DNA from: Mayamaea pseudoterrestris
Taxonomy: Eukaryota; Bacillariophyta; Bacillariophyceae; Sellaphorales; Sellaphoraceae
Assembly (NCBI GenBank): GCA_027923505.1
Contig: BROI01000012.1
Span: 910,516-974,515, forward strand
Reading direction: 5' to 3'
Length of the DNA: 64,000 bases
The translations under genes were made by a program, and so were the position numbers. The notes under the pieces were generated by a model. It did not search any database and was not told where the DNA came from. It was given only the letters and a program-made list of their open reading frames with translations. Positions 9,183 through 19,746 of the stretch are shown here, one piece after another. How positions within the stretch are numbered: the first letter of the stretch is position 1; each line of letters begins with the position of its first letter.

Positions 9183-12100
9183 CTATTTCTTAAACTCAAA
9201 CATTTCCGAGACGGCTCTCCAGTCAACGGACTCAACAGTATTCGAGCGTTCGCGGCTAGGGAGTCGTTCGTCATCCTCGCCGGACGGTCTGGGAGACGGG
9301 CCCTGCGAGTTGTTCATTAATTGATCAATCTGACTATTCCAGCCAGCACCACCCATGAAATTAAGATCTATCGGCATGGGTGGTGAACGGAATCTCATGT
9401 TCATCTTTTTCGAAAGTTCCAGACAAAAGCTTGTGAGATCAGCCTTACTATTGTTAACCATAGTCAGATGCTGCCAACTCTCGCGGTGTTCAGCACAAAC
9501 CGAATACTCAACAAAGCCAAAATCGACTTCTACCCGATTGGCCCGAAAGGCCACAAGTGATCTCCATTCTCTTGGTCGTGCCTTGATGAACTCTTCCACG
9601 GCGCCTTTGAAAACTTGAGTCTTTTTGTAGGAAACATCCATTGGGAACTTTATGGTAAAATTGACAGAGGCTTTCGGTGACCGTGCACCGTTGATGATAC
9701 GACAAGATGCCAATGTGCTGTTGGAATACGTTGCCACTTCGTTCGTTGATCCGTATAAAACTGTTGTTGTAAAGAGATCCACGTCCTTTACGATCCACCC
9801 AGGCGACCCCGATGACGGTGTATCAACCATTGGATTACTAACGTTAATGCGATCACCAATATCGTAAGGTTTCCGCACGACGATGAACAGACAGCCTTCG
9901 AAAAATTGTGCAGCGGCACTACCGATCATAAAGGCGAATCTGAAAAGAGGTGGAAGACACGAAAGTGACTATGAGCAATGGTGTCGCGGGTGTTAATTGA
10001 ATAAGTCAACCCTTGCACTGACGTACCCGATCACAAATCCGCTAATGGAGGCGAAGAGGACAATCGGATCAATCCCAAGGATAGACAAGACAATGCATGC
10101 CAAGATGAAGTAGAACATGACGTTAAAAATCCTCTCGAAAGACGCGTCCATTTTTGTTGAATTTGCGACGGAAGCCCGAAGAAGACGGAGCTCTTTGTAA
10201 ACTGAGTCAACACTGCGAGCAAAGTCAACAAGAGTCAAGGTCCCGTTGCGCTCTGGACGGAAGAGCTTGATCAATGTCTTCAGCCTTTCTTCGTCCAGCA
10301 CCCCGTTACGACGCACCGCAAGCGACGCGACCACGTCAAAGTTAAGAATCAAATCAGAGCCGACAAGTCGGCGATATACTTCCTCGATGGATGACACACA
10401 TTCTTTCCGGGTAGATGCGGGGCCGAAGGCAACCGAAAATGGAAATGCCGTGTTCAGGTATGATAATGACTGCCGAAATTGTATAATAGCAGCGATGGGT
10501 GCTCTGGACTCCTTTCCGCGTGAAACGTCGGGCTCCTCCCATGCACCCAGTAACTCATTGATGCGTATCTTTTGAATGCTGGAAAGGTTTGCTTGCTGCA
10601 TAAGGGAGCCACCACCTGCAGACGCAATACTGGGCCCAGCTCCCTTACTTGGACTTCGGACATAATCTCGGGAAGCATTACTGCTCTTGCTACCGTTATC
10701 GCCGTTGGCATCGTCTTGCATGTCGTATCTCCCCACGTCGAACCCGAAATCATGCGTCTGCAAGCCAAGTTCCTCTTTGTCACGAGCCAAGCTCGCAACC
10801 TGCCCGATGATTAAAGATTTCTTCATAAGTGAGGTAAGGTCCTCGGCATACCTGTAGTATGTCTTTTGCCCGAACCAAATCCCGACTGCGAAACGCTTTA
10901 TTGACACAACAAGGGAGACCACTAAAGCAAGTATTAGTAATGTTCTGTACTCGGGCGTCGATGTGAATGATCCGCTTGGATTTTGGTCGTTGAAGACGTC
11001 CAGATATGGCTAAGAGGGGGAAACATGTGAGTGAGAGGTTGTCAAGAAGATTCGCTGGCCATTATGCTCGCAGCTCAACAAAACTTACCTGCCAAAAGAG
11101 CCAGTGACGAGCCCACCGACTCGGCCCATAAAGTAGCATAAAATCATAGGCGCCCCACCAGAAGAGTATAAATGGCCAACCCTTGCTTTGCACGATGAAG
11201 AGCGTCACAAAGGGGCCAACGGTTTTTACTACCCACTTGGTTCGAAGCGCCAAGAACTCAATGACGAAGGCCTGTGTCGCAAGGGCTAGCGACAAGGTGA
11301 TTGGTTGCCGACAAAAGACAAACAATACCCACCAAGAGGCACTAGCCTGTGTGAATAATTCTTTCGTGATGGACACGATATCTGTCTCGGCCGACGTCGA
11401 ATTGGACGTCATGCCGGTAACATTCGCTTGCTTTGGTTGCATCGCATCGTTACACTGCGCACTCGTCCCACAAGGAGGATTTCCCACCAAGTAGTATAGA
11501 ATTGAAGCCACACCAAGGGCTGGCATTATGAGGAAGAAGAACATGAACTTGACATAAGCATACATGCTAATCTTTTTGAACCGAAGCCAGTCCTCAAAAT
11601 CCTTGTAGCGCGACTTTAGCTTTTGCCGCGCTGTTGCACGCAACGGATGGGACCGACCTGGACCAACGCTGCTTGTTCGCATTGTTTCAGTGTCATTATG
11701 CGTCGAATGATTATCATCGTCGTCGTCCTTGTGCCGGTGGCTGGACTCAACGTCGTGGTCAATGGGCGAGCGGCCTTCCGTATCATGCTCGTCCGTCTTC
11801 TTCTTCATGGCGACTGCGCTAGTTGTTTGAACGGTGCTCTTGAGGGCCGCCCATCTATCGGTAGCAGACTTTGGCTTTGAGCTGTCGTCAGGATTATGTT
11901 CGGCATCCGTCGTGGAGCTTGTATCGCTAGAGTCCTTTTGAACTAATACATTGTTGCGCTTCAGCAAAGTTGCAGCATTCTTCATGAGCAAATCTTGGTC
12001 TGTCAATATTGATTCCCTGCTACTTTCCATGTTGATGGTGTCGCCCAAGTTGCGTATTGACGAAGACATTCCATGATGCTGGTTCAAATTACTCAAGTCG

Positions 12101-12893
12101 TTTGTGAGCTGGAAAAGGTCTTCTGCAGTGCTCTTCGTTCTACCATGCGTCCGACTCGCCGTCGTGGCCGATCGCTTGAGAATGGGCTTGGGTAAAAGCT
12201 TGGGCGCGTCTTCAAAGGCTTCCGGTCCCGCGTCCTCTGGGACATGGCCAAGAATGGTTTGCTGCGCGTCGCTTGGACCAGACTTTGTCGGGTCAAGCTC
12301 ATCCAATGACAACTGGATGAACTTCTCCGCCTCTGACTCCATTGGATTCGCCAGGTCGTTAATTGTAATGTTTCGCTTGGGTGGCGACGTTCCTAGCAGC
12401 CTAGAGTCGGTATTCGACATGTGGGAAATCTCTTCATCTTCGGCATCCTTGCGTACGACTGTCATCATTGGCGGCGGACCAGCAACGCCCCAAGATACGG
12501 TTCTGCGAGCAAAGTTTTTATAAGATGCATGAGAGAGCACATTCGATGCATGCATACTTGGCGCTAGAGACCCAATGATGCATCGGCTTACCTGTCTTGA
12601 CGACTTGACAATGGTGGAGGACGAGGAGGAAGACGCATAGGCATTGACTCGTTTGGTGTCAATCCTGGCGCAGCTGCTAGAGGATGTTCTAAGCCGGTGA
12701 TGTTTCTTACGTTTGCCGCATTTTCTAGTGGCTTGGAGGCATCCTTCGTTCCAGGCGACTGGCCCGGCGATAGTGGCGAGAGCGACATGGAATCATTGAG
12801 ATATGGCAGATTAAGGCCTTCAAGCGTATCGCTAAGGTTTCCAGCGCTGTCTTCCTTGTTCATTTTGTTTCTTTGATCGCCGTTTTGTGCCAT
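9183..12893 (-). CDS. MscS-family mechanosensitive channel (four exons)
   Basis: Exons at 12893-12592, 12502-11089, 11009-10027 and 9939-9183 join into 1,151 codons. The introns are 89, 79 and 87 nt, with GTAAG or GTACGT donors and CAG or TAG acceptors. All junctions keep frame; the last restores S-G-F-V-I-G|F-A-F-M-I-G-S-A-A-A-Q-F-F-E-G. That is the pore-lining TM3 and start of the beta domain typical of MscS (then V-R-K-P-Y-D-I-G-D-R-I). Several membrane segments precede it in exons 2 and 3. The long N-terminus is hydrophilic, acidic and phosphosite-like. Between TM segments, R-P-E-R-N-G-T-L-T-L-V-D-F lies where a loop-helix like an EF hand is expected, but with poor Ca2+ ligands. Such proteins release osmolytes or ions under membrane tension. 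The layout resembles eukaryotic MscS homologues with EF-hand-like linkers. Which membrane it occupies cannot be told. Confidence 0.9.
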
Positions 12894-13363
12894 GGTGGTG
12901 CGTGCGATTTACTCGATTGAAACTGTGAGGATGATGGCGCATCCAGTCCTTGGTTGATGTTCGAAAGCGATCATGACGAAAGCGGACGCGCGCCTCGTGG
13001 CTTGCATCCGTTGGTTCATTACGCGTCTCATCGGTACAAGGCAGTACCGGTACGTCTCATTTGTTATTAGCAACCGCATTGCGCAGATCGCATCCTTCGC
13101 CGGCGGTGTAACAAGAACAAGGTCCTCAGCCATAAACTGCGGACGACTAATAATTGATGGGGCTGCATTCGTTCATATGCCATGCGGCCATTTGTCACTT
13201 GCAGCTGCCAACTATCTGGGGTGCACAGTACCTTCTTTGTGGACTCGAGATGACTTAGCTAATCCAGTTAGAAAATTTGTTTAATGAGTGATGTCTAAGA
13301 AACTTAATGACAACAATACGTCTTTATAAACAATTATACCATTCAAAATTCTATACATAAGCT
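12894..13363. other. intergenic, no gene seen
   Basis: 470 bp between the MscS start and the RSH stop, both on the minus strand. It should hold the MscS promoter and the RSH 3' end. No repeat or RNA gene was recognised. Confidence 0.5.
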
Positions 13364-15355
13364 TCATGCTGCGACAGCATTGCCACAATGTGGAAGTGTC
13401 AAGACATCGCCGTTCGATAGTTGGCGCGTGATCGATGTTGCAGCACCGTTCAGTGCAAAGCCACTATTCGAACCAGTCAGTGAGCAGCCAATTGCCTTTT
13501 CGCCCTCGCGAAGTGCGTCCAGCACGCATGCTCCAGCCGGAAGTGTCAAGACTCTGCCAGATGCATCCCTCTTGTCTGAAGGCGTCAAAAAGACAAATAC
13601 ATAATCTCGCGCCAAGTTGGATTGAGCCTCAGTCAACGCTTGGATGTAAGGTTCAAGCTGTTGCGACCGATCCTTGATGCGCCTCTCGCGAATCGAGTTC
13701 TGCCATACATCGTTCAAACTGCTAGCCGGCTCTGTCGATGAGACTGATGCCTCCGAATGAGACGCGCCGCCATGCTGTTGCCAATGCCACTCTTGGAGCT
13801 TGCAAAGGTATGCATTGGAAGAAAGGTCAGAGTTGCCACTGCCAACCGATTCAAGCTTGTGCAGCGACACCTTGCCGGCCTGCTTGGCCTTGTAGTCCCA
13901 GTGGCTCGCGAGACCAAACTCGGCCACTCGATGCATTTCTCCGCTGCGGACTTGAATCTCAAGCATCCAAGTCTTGTCGGCAACATGGCTCTCGGCCGTA
14001 TAATGGAGTGACTGGTACCCATTCTGCTTTGGACGCTCAATGTAGTCTTTGAACCGCGGTTGCGACGCCATAGGATTCCATCGCGTCATGCAAACCTTTT
14101 GGGCGTAGTAGCACAAAGCACGCTCACGAGCTTGTAAGACAGCAGATGGCTCGTTCAACCCAAGTCGCTTGCCGTTTAATACGAGGCGGAGCGCAATGGC
14201 ATCGGGCACTTGAAGAATGCTCTTGTAACCATATCGAAGCATCTTCTTCCACAATGAATAAGGCTCCTTGACACGAGCCGTCACTTTAAAGTCTTGTACA
14301 AGGTCGCTAAATTCCTTGTCTTGCAAAAGCATGTCCTTCATGTCGACTTGTACTTGCTTGAGAACAGTTTGCATCGATGCGGCAATGTCCGTTTGCGCAC
14401 TCACCGCCTTGTACTGGCGCTTGTACAACAATTTGAAAGCAGCTCCTTCCAGCTCATTCTTTAGTCGATGCATACCCAACCGACTGGCCAATGGTGCATA
14501 AACGTGCAAGGCGTCGCGTCCGCAGGAAATGCTTTCGGGTGTCAACGAATCCGACTCGCATCCTCGCATGCGATACAAGCAGGCAGCCGAGCGAATCGCC
14601 AATGCTCTCCAATCCTTGGTTTCGCTCAGTAGTAGCTTGCGGACAGTCTCGGCGTGGATAGAGTCTGGTCGAGCGCCCATGTCGACGCGTGCCGCCAACA
14701 CTTCCAACTGCTTGAGTCGCGACGCATCACGCGCAATGCTTCGAATAGACTCCTCGACCGAATGCTTTCGCAGCAGTTCCTCCACCAAAACAGTATGATC
14801 AACTTGATGATTTTCCGATTTACGCGCATTGACGCATGCGTAATAGTGAAAGGCAGCCGCCATGATTGCCGAAAAGCCCATTTCCATCTGATCAACAAGA
14901 ATTCGGCAAAACTCCGCTGCTCCAGCTCGTCTCTGCAAGCTTCCTTCCGACAGTTCCTCGATCGTTTGCAGTAGTCGCCTCGTCTCTGAACCAGTAAAGA
15001 ACCGTGATTCGAACATGGCTCGCTCCAAAGTTTGCATATTTTCAAAAGCCAAGTGACTCTTGGGGGTTGACAGCCATGGCGGCAAGTCGCTCAAGTCGCT
15101 TGCAGTAGTTGATAAGTGTTGCGTCGATGACGGAAGGATGAAAGACGACGATTCGATCGAATGACCTTCCTCGTTATCGTCGCGAAAGAAAATTGTCGTC
15201 ATGGTCGGTCGAGAAAACGTTGCAGCCGTGGACGCGCTAGACGTTGGCTGGACTCCGGTGAATCCAGAACAACACAAAAATTGCTGCGCCACGACAAGCG
15301 CCACCATGGTCGTCCGAGGACGCTTGCGATGAGTCTTTGATGGTATAGAAGACAT
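13364..15355 (-). CDS. RelA/SpoT homologue, probable plastid (p)ppGpp synthetase
   Basis: Single exon, 663 aa. The N-terminus has a hydrophobic leader (VALVVAQQFLCCSGFTG) and then a Ser/Thr/Ala-rich stretch, fitting a bipartite plastid-targeting signal. Residues about 120-290 align with the HD hydrolase region, but where active hydrolases show an L-L-H-D type motif this protein has A-A-F-H-Y-Y-A-C, so hydrolase activity is probably absent. The synthetase domain is complete: R-V-K-E-P-Y-S-L-W-K-K-M (G-loop), D-A-I-A-L-R-L, F-K-D-Y-I-E-R-P-K-Q-N-G-Y-Q-S-L-H and E-I-Q-V-R-S. A TGS domain follows at about 575-650 (V-F-V-F-L-T-P ... L-P-A-G-A-C-V-L-D-A-L). The family makes the alarmone (p)ppGpp from GTP/GDP and ATP, tuning plastid gene expression in algae and plants. 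Synthetase-only activity is an inference from the motif loss. Confidence 0.88.
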   Translation of the reverse strand: MSSIPSKTHRKRPRTTMVALVVAQQFLCCSGFTGVQPTSSASTAATFSRPTMTTIFFRDDNEEGHSIESSSFILPSSTQHLSTTASDLSDLPPWLSTPKSHLAFENMQTLERAMFESRFFTGSETRRLLQTIEELSEGSLQRRAGAAEFCRILVDQMEMGFSAIMAAAFHYYACVNARKSENHQVDHTVLVEELLRKHSVEESIRSIARDASRLKQLEVLAARVDMGARPDSIHAETVRKLLLSETKDWRALAIRSAACLYRMRGCESDSLTPESISCGRDALHVYAPLASRLGMHRLKNELEGAAFKLLYKRQYKAVSAQTDIAASMQTVLKQVQVDMKDMLLQDKEFSDLVQDFKVTARVKEPYSLWKKMLRYGYKSILQVPDAIALRLVLNGKRLGLNEPSAVLQARERALCYYAQKVCMTRWNPMASQPRFKDYIERPKQNGYQSLHYTAESHVADKTWMLEIQVRSGEMHRVAEFGLASHWDYKAKQAGKVSLHKLESVGSGNSDLSSNAYLCKLQEWHWQQHGGASHSEASVSSTEPASSLNDVWQNSIRERRIKDRSQQLEPYIQALTEAQSNLARDYVFVFLTPSDKRDASGRVLTLPAGACVLDALREGEKAIGCSLTGSNSGFALNGAATSITRQLSNGDVLTLPHCGNAVAA

Positions 15356-16326
15356 CTGACACGATAAAAGTACAAGAGAGCGTTAGAAATGCAGTTCTCC
15401 GATGGAAAATGACAGGTTCCGGTTTTTTCGGCTGCAGGATCGATAATCGGAATTTGAACGACAACTCGCTATATATATCCGTTTCTGGTCCAGCCTCTCT
15501 CAACACAAGTTCCTACGTTAACAAGACACACCTCCGAATGCTTTATATGGCTAGTAGCAATGCTTCCAATGCAGTCCGAGCGTGAAGTGCGAGTGTCAAG
15601 GCCGGCTGTTGATGCATTGCGCCGCGATGATGCGAAAGGAAGCGGAACTTTCCAAGTCGCGTCATGTCGCAGTTGCGCGCCAGCCGGTCAAGAACCACGA
15701 ACGAATCGCGATTTCGCACCTCTCTCTCGCCATGGTGGCAATGTTGCTCGATTGATTGATGCTTACCTTATACGTTTATAATTTTAATGTTGTAATTGAA
15801 GCGACTGTCGCTTTTGAAAATTACAAAAGGAAGCAATCAATCAGGAGGGTGATCGAAGCCTTGGATGTGTCGAGATTTTGTGCGAAGCGGTCTTTCCTAG
15901 AATTCTCATCCGGGTTATTCTCCCAAACGTGTCCTCGAATTCGAGGCGCCGTGCGTTTCTGAATGCTTCCAGGTGCTACTCGGCGTTCGATAATCACGGA
16001 AATGTGTTGGAATTATTCCGGGATGATGAAACACCCGAGAGCAAGAAATGTCATTGCGGAACAGGCCCATCTGTGACACGCATTCGTCGCACGCCGCAAG
16101 GAGGTGCGCGCTGGATTTCTTCCGTCGGCCACAAGCCGGAAGCTACCGCCCCGAGGAACAATGCATGCATTGTTACCTTACATACAGTACTGAATGGTGT
16201 CAATTATATACAAATACCGGGGTAATAGGATTGGAGCTACAACAACTACGCTCGGCTGTATATATTATGTTATTTTTCGCCAATGCTACCCGTTCTGCTA
16301 ACTTGAGGATCGTCAGTCAGGCAATG
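15356..16326. other. intergenic, no gene seen
   Basis: 971 bp between the RSH start and the SDR stop. It contains frames of up to 130 codons on the plus strand, but their translations look random and overlap one another. No repeat is evident. Confidence 0.45.
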
Positions 16327-17474
16327 TCACCTTTTGCCCTTGGCGGCAGCCAGATAGTCGGCAAAGACAGTCTTATAGTCGGGATGCCAGCGCGAAAGTG
16401 GCTGCCGATTCTCTGTAACATCCTGCATGGCCCAAGTCATGCGTAGACAGTCCGTCTCGCGGTCCACTTCATTGTCGGGACACAAAATGTAGAATGATTT
16501 ACAATCCAGTTCCTGGATCATGAAATCAACCACTTGCACAGGCATCCACGCTCCAGAATGAGGCTTCTCTTCATGAAACATTGCATCGTCTGTATTGTAA
16601 ATTGTTCCGCTGGCGACAGCCTTGGCGCGCTCGGCTTTTAGATGAATGCTCGTATTGACCCAACCAGGAATCAGCAACGCGGCTCGCAGCTTTCCCGTTC
16701 CAGCAAACCGCTCAAGCATGAGCTCGTGCTCGAGCCCTTCCGTGTAAACCTTCAAAGCTGCTTTGGAAATGTTGTACGATAGGTTGCCTGGTGGGCATGT
16801 GATTCCTTGCTTGGAACCAGTATTGATAATCAAGCCTGGCTCGTTGGAATCTTTCATCCTGGGGACAAACGCTAGACATCCATTGATCGGTCCAAATGTA
16901 TTGACATTGACGACTTGCTGGAGCGTCGTCAGGTCTGCCAGAGCGCCGCCGCCAAGGCCAATGCCCGCGTTATTAAAAAGAATGTGAACCGCCCCAATCG
17001 CTTTAAAAACTTGGTCGGCAATCTTTGTCATCATGACAGTGTCTGCAACATCGGCAACTTCTGCTAGAATCAGTTGATCACTCAATTTTGACTTGCTTTT
17101 CACCCACTTCTGTGCCGAGAGCAGCTCCTCGCCGTCAATGTCAAGCATCCAAACGTTCATGCCGGCCTCGGCAAACTTGAGACACGCGGCGCGACCGATC
17201 CCACTGCTGGCTGCGAGACGAGACGATGCTTCAAGCTTGAGTTGAAATTGAAAACAAACGGAGGAAGTATCTGTTATCGTACAGTAAACAGAAAAAGCGT
17301 GCGTCTCTCGAGTGTGGCTCAGGTCGCTAATGCTGTTGGTCGGATCCTCAAAAGTCGCCGGCGTCGAAACCGAACGTCGAATCGCCATCAACAAGTGCTC
17401 TTACCGCCGGTCACGACCGCCGTATTCCCGGCTTTCATCAGACTGGATATACTGATTGGATCAGTTTCTGGCAT
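16327..17474 (-). CDS. short-chain dehydrogenase/reductase (two exons)
   Basis: A small first exon at 17474-17405 encodes M-P-E-T-D-P-I-S-I-S-S-L-M-K-A-G-N-T-A-V-V-T-G. It is spliced across a 194-nt intron (GTAAGA donor, CGCAG acceptor) to 17210-16327. The junction rebuilds the NAD(P)-binding motif T-G-A-S-S-G-I-G, which the larger frame alone lacks; this is strong support. The protein has 317 aa. Further SDR marks are D-I-D at the end of beta 2, N-N-A-G, N-T-G-S with the catalytic Ser, and Y-N-I-S-K with the catalytic Tyr and Lys. The acidic D-I-D favours NAD(H) over NADP(H). The final 70 residues extend beyond the core and include a Trp-rich stretch, perhaps substrate-binding. No targeting signal is obvious, and the substrate is unknown. 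Confidence 0.88.
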
Positions 17475-18422
17475 GTTCGTTAGCTTGAGTGGGATATAGC
17501 GATGCAGGTAGTATCATACACAAATGATATGGCAACGACAGCAAGGCGTCGCCGTCGTCGAAAATGATGTGTGTGTCACGTGTCGTAGTGGTTTTCTGTC
17601 ATGCAAGTTAGCGTTTGCAAGCGACCGGTAGTATACTGGTTCTTTAGTGCTTGTATCGTAGCTATTGATGTTTATTGTTACTTATTACTTCTCCGGTACG
17701 CAATTATGATCCAGGGTGTAGGTGCAGATGTCGATAGTCGACCCTAGCCTGTCCTTTTAGCTTGCAAAAATCTGGGAAGCCATGAGCTACAATTTAACTC
17801 GTTAGCGACCCAAGCCGACCTGATACGAATACAGCAGCGGCGTCTGCCTCGTTTGTCCGGGAATGTGTGCACAGTGCAGCAGTAGGTTTGAATTCGGCAC
17901 AACGCTCAATTTTCGCGACGGCGTTGCACAGACATTTCCTCACCGTTGGGGGTCCAACATATGCCACGATTAAAAGACCTCTGAATCGCCAATTACCGGT
18001 GTGTTGGAACCAGCGTTTTTCGGTTAAACAGGAGGGAGGCATCCGATATAAGAGCGTTTGGTCGTGAGTTTATAACATTGGATGTCCCATGGTTCGATCA
18101 ATGTCTCAAAATGACTTAGATGACGTCGACAATGACCAACGATGCAACGTGGCGCTCATGTTGGGCATAAACTGAATATTGTCCAGCACGAGGGCATCTC
18201 AATTTATAGCCAACGAAAGATGATCAAAGTTTGCTGGGCCTTTACTATGGATTGTTGTGTGGATTCGACTTCATCTCCAATTCGGCCCAACATGACTTTC
18301 TCGACCAGTGAAGCTTCGAAGAAAGCCGGTGCAACCCCGCCACAGATTATCGACCACGCAGCACAAAACGGAATCCGACTTAGCCACACATCAATTATTG
18401 ATTTCATAATAAAGCAACAACC
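17475..18422. other. divergent intergenic region
   Basis: 948 bp separate the SDR start (minus) and the small hypothetical gene (plus). It should hold both promoters. Open frames here show no family resemblance, and no repeat was recognised. Confidence 0.45.
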
Positions 18423-18893
18423 ATGTCGCCCTCATCATTGCACCAGAATGAGCCTGCAATTGGTTCGCTTGAGGCCCGCAGAGACTCGCCACTCAAGTCG
18501 TCGCTGTACGCAAGCACATGCCCGGACACTCTGTCGCTCAACCGCATGATGATCAACCCATCCACCTTTTCGGCTGCACACTCTGCGCTAGTCAGAGATT
18601 ACACGCGTCAATCAGACAAGCCAAAGAAGATATGTTTTGAGGTGGTTGATTATGGCTATGGTGACACAGCAGAAGCTGCACCGGCTCCCTCCAAGAAGAG
18701 GAGGTACGAGCGACGCAACAGCAAAACGCCTGCCATGCTACTGGCTATGAATGCCGCATTAAATCTCGACTTTATGGAAGATCCTGAGGAGACAGAAAGG
18801 GATTTCAGCACTAGCAGCGAGGATGATGCGTGGGATGGAGGTCTTGAGATTGCCGAGGAGCTGGTCAAGCAGTTGCAAAATCGGCGGCGATAA
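18423..18893 (+). CDS. small hypothetical protein, probably nuclear
   Basis: 156 aa, single exon, from ATG at 18423 preceded by a suitable AACC context. The N-terminal half is Ser-rich. The centre reads K-K-I-C-F-E-V-V-D-Y-G-Y-G-D-T, followed by a basic cluster (P-S-K-K-R-R-Y-E-R-R-N-S-K) that looks like a nuclear localisation signal. The C-terminal part is acidic and helical (N-L-D-F-M-E-D-P-E-E-T-E-R-D, then E-I-A-E-E-L-V-K-Q-L-Q-N-R-R-R). Codon use and composition look coding. I do not recognise the family; nuclear location is inferred only from the basic cluster. Confidence 0.55.
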   Translation: MSPSSLHQNEPAIGSLEARRDSPLKSSLYASTCPDTLSLNRMMINPSTFSAAHSALVRDYTRQSDKPKKICFEVVDYGYGDTAEAAPAPSKKRRYERRNSKTPAMLLAMNAALNLDFMEDPEETERDFSTSSEDDAWDGGLEIAEELVKQLQNRRR

Positions 18894-19394
18894 ACTCGAC
18901 CTTTCCGGCATATTCAAAGTCTCTTCCATCTCTCGAACGGCTACATAATAATTTATACAAAACTATAGATCACCGTTTTACATTCTATTATCATTAGTAC
19001 TATATTTTGGGTCCGTTGTTGATCATGGATGGGTCATGGTTGCTTCCGGCTTGGTCAGGAGCAAAACTCTCGTAGAGATGCGTAGAACGTAGTACTGGGC
19101 GATGGTGGAGGCCAAGAAAGCACGAGAGAAGTTCCTGTGAACGCCAAGGGCCTTTGTATGTACACTAGTCACGATAGTGATAAGGAAAGGGGTTCACCTA
19201 TCTGTCCCCATCCTGCACGTGTGAGTCTTGTCATCCTTCGCAAGCGGTCGCGACGTTTTCGTTATCGACAACAGCACTTCAACTTTAACTACTGTAGTGG
19301 TACCTATGATCTCAGTACTGTCATACAAGTACTGTTGTTGTATTTATTGCTTGCTTGCGTGCTGTAATTCGATTCAACACACCTTGGGGCCCGG

Positions 19395-19720
19395 CTATCG
19401 GGTTTTTCGGTGGGAGGCCCTGCCTATGCTACACTCAAGTCACTCTGGAGCTGGGCTAGCCACGTCCAATTCATTTTCAACTATTGCATTACTGTAGCTG
19501 CTAACTCTACATCCAAGACACTCTGGTGCTCCAAGGATGAGCTGAGCTGGCCAGCAAAGCCTTGTCCTTTTCATTCTATCTGGGCCAGCCGCCAATGCTC
19601 TTCACTCTGGTATTTCAAGAATGAATTGGGCGAGCCACCAAAGCTTCGTCCTGGCCACTCTATTAGTCCCAGAATGAGTAGGGCTAGCGACCGAAGCTTC
19701 TTCATGTCACTTGGTAAACA
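19395..19720. repeat. degenerate short tandem repeat, about 78-84 bp period
   Basis: CACTCTGG recurs at 19441, 19519 and 19603, each followed by a diverged copy of a segment ending in G-A-G-C-C-A/G-C-C-A-A-A-G-C-like sequence. A fourth, poorer copy follows near 19660. It lies in the 850-bp convergent space between the small hypothetical gene and the Tudor gene; nothing else was seen in 18894-19746. Confidence 0.4.
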
Positions 19721-19746
19721 TAACAAAACACAACACGCAGCTACTA

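Noticed and set aside
6600-12900. Long antisense frames opposite the hypothetical protein and MscS exons
   Set aside because: They are shadows of the real coding strands; only the sense frames have domains and splice consistency.
15878-16446. Two overlapping plus-strand frames of 115 and 132 codons between RSH and SDR
   Set aside because: They overlap each other, one runs antisense into SDR, and neither has a recognisable motif.
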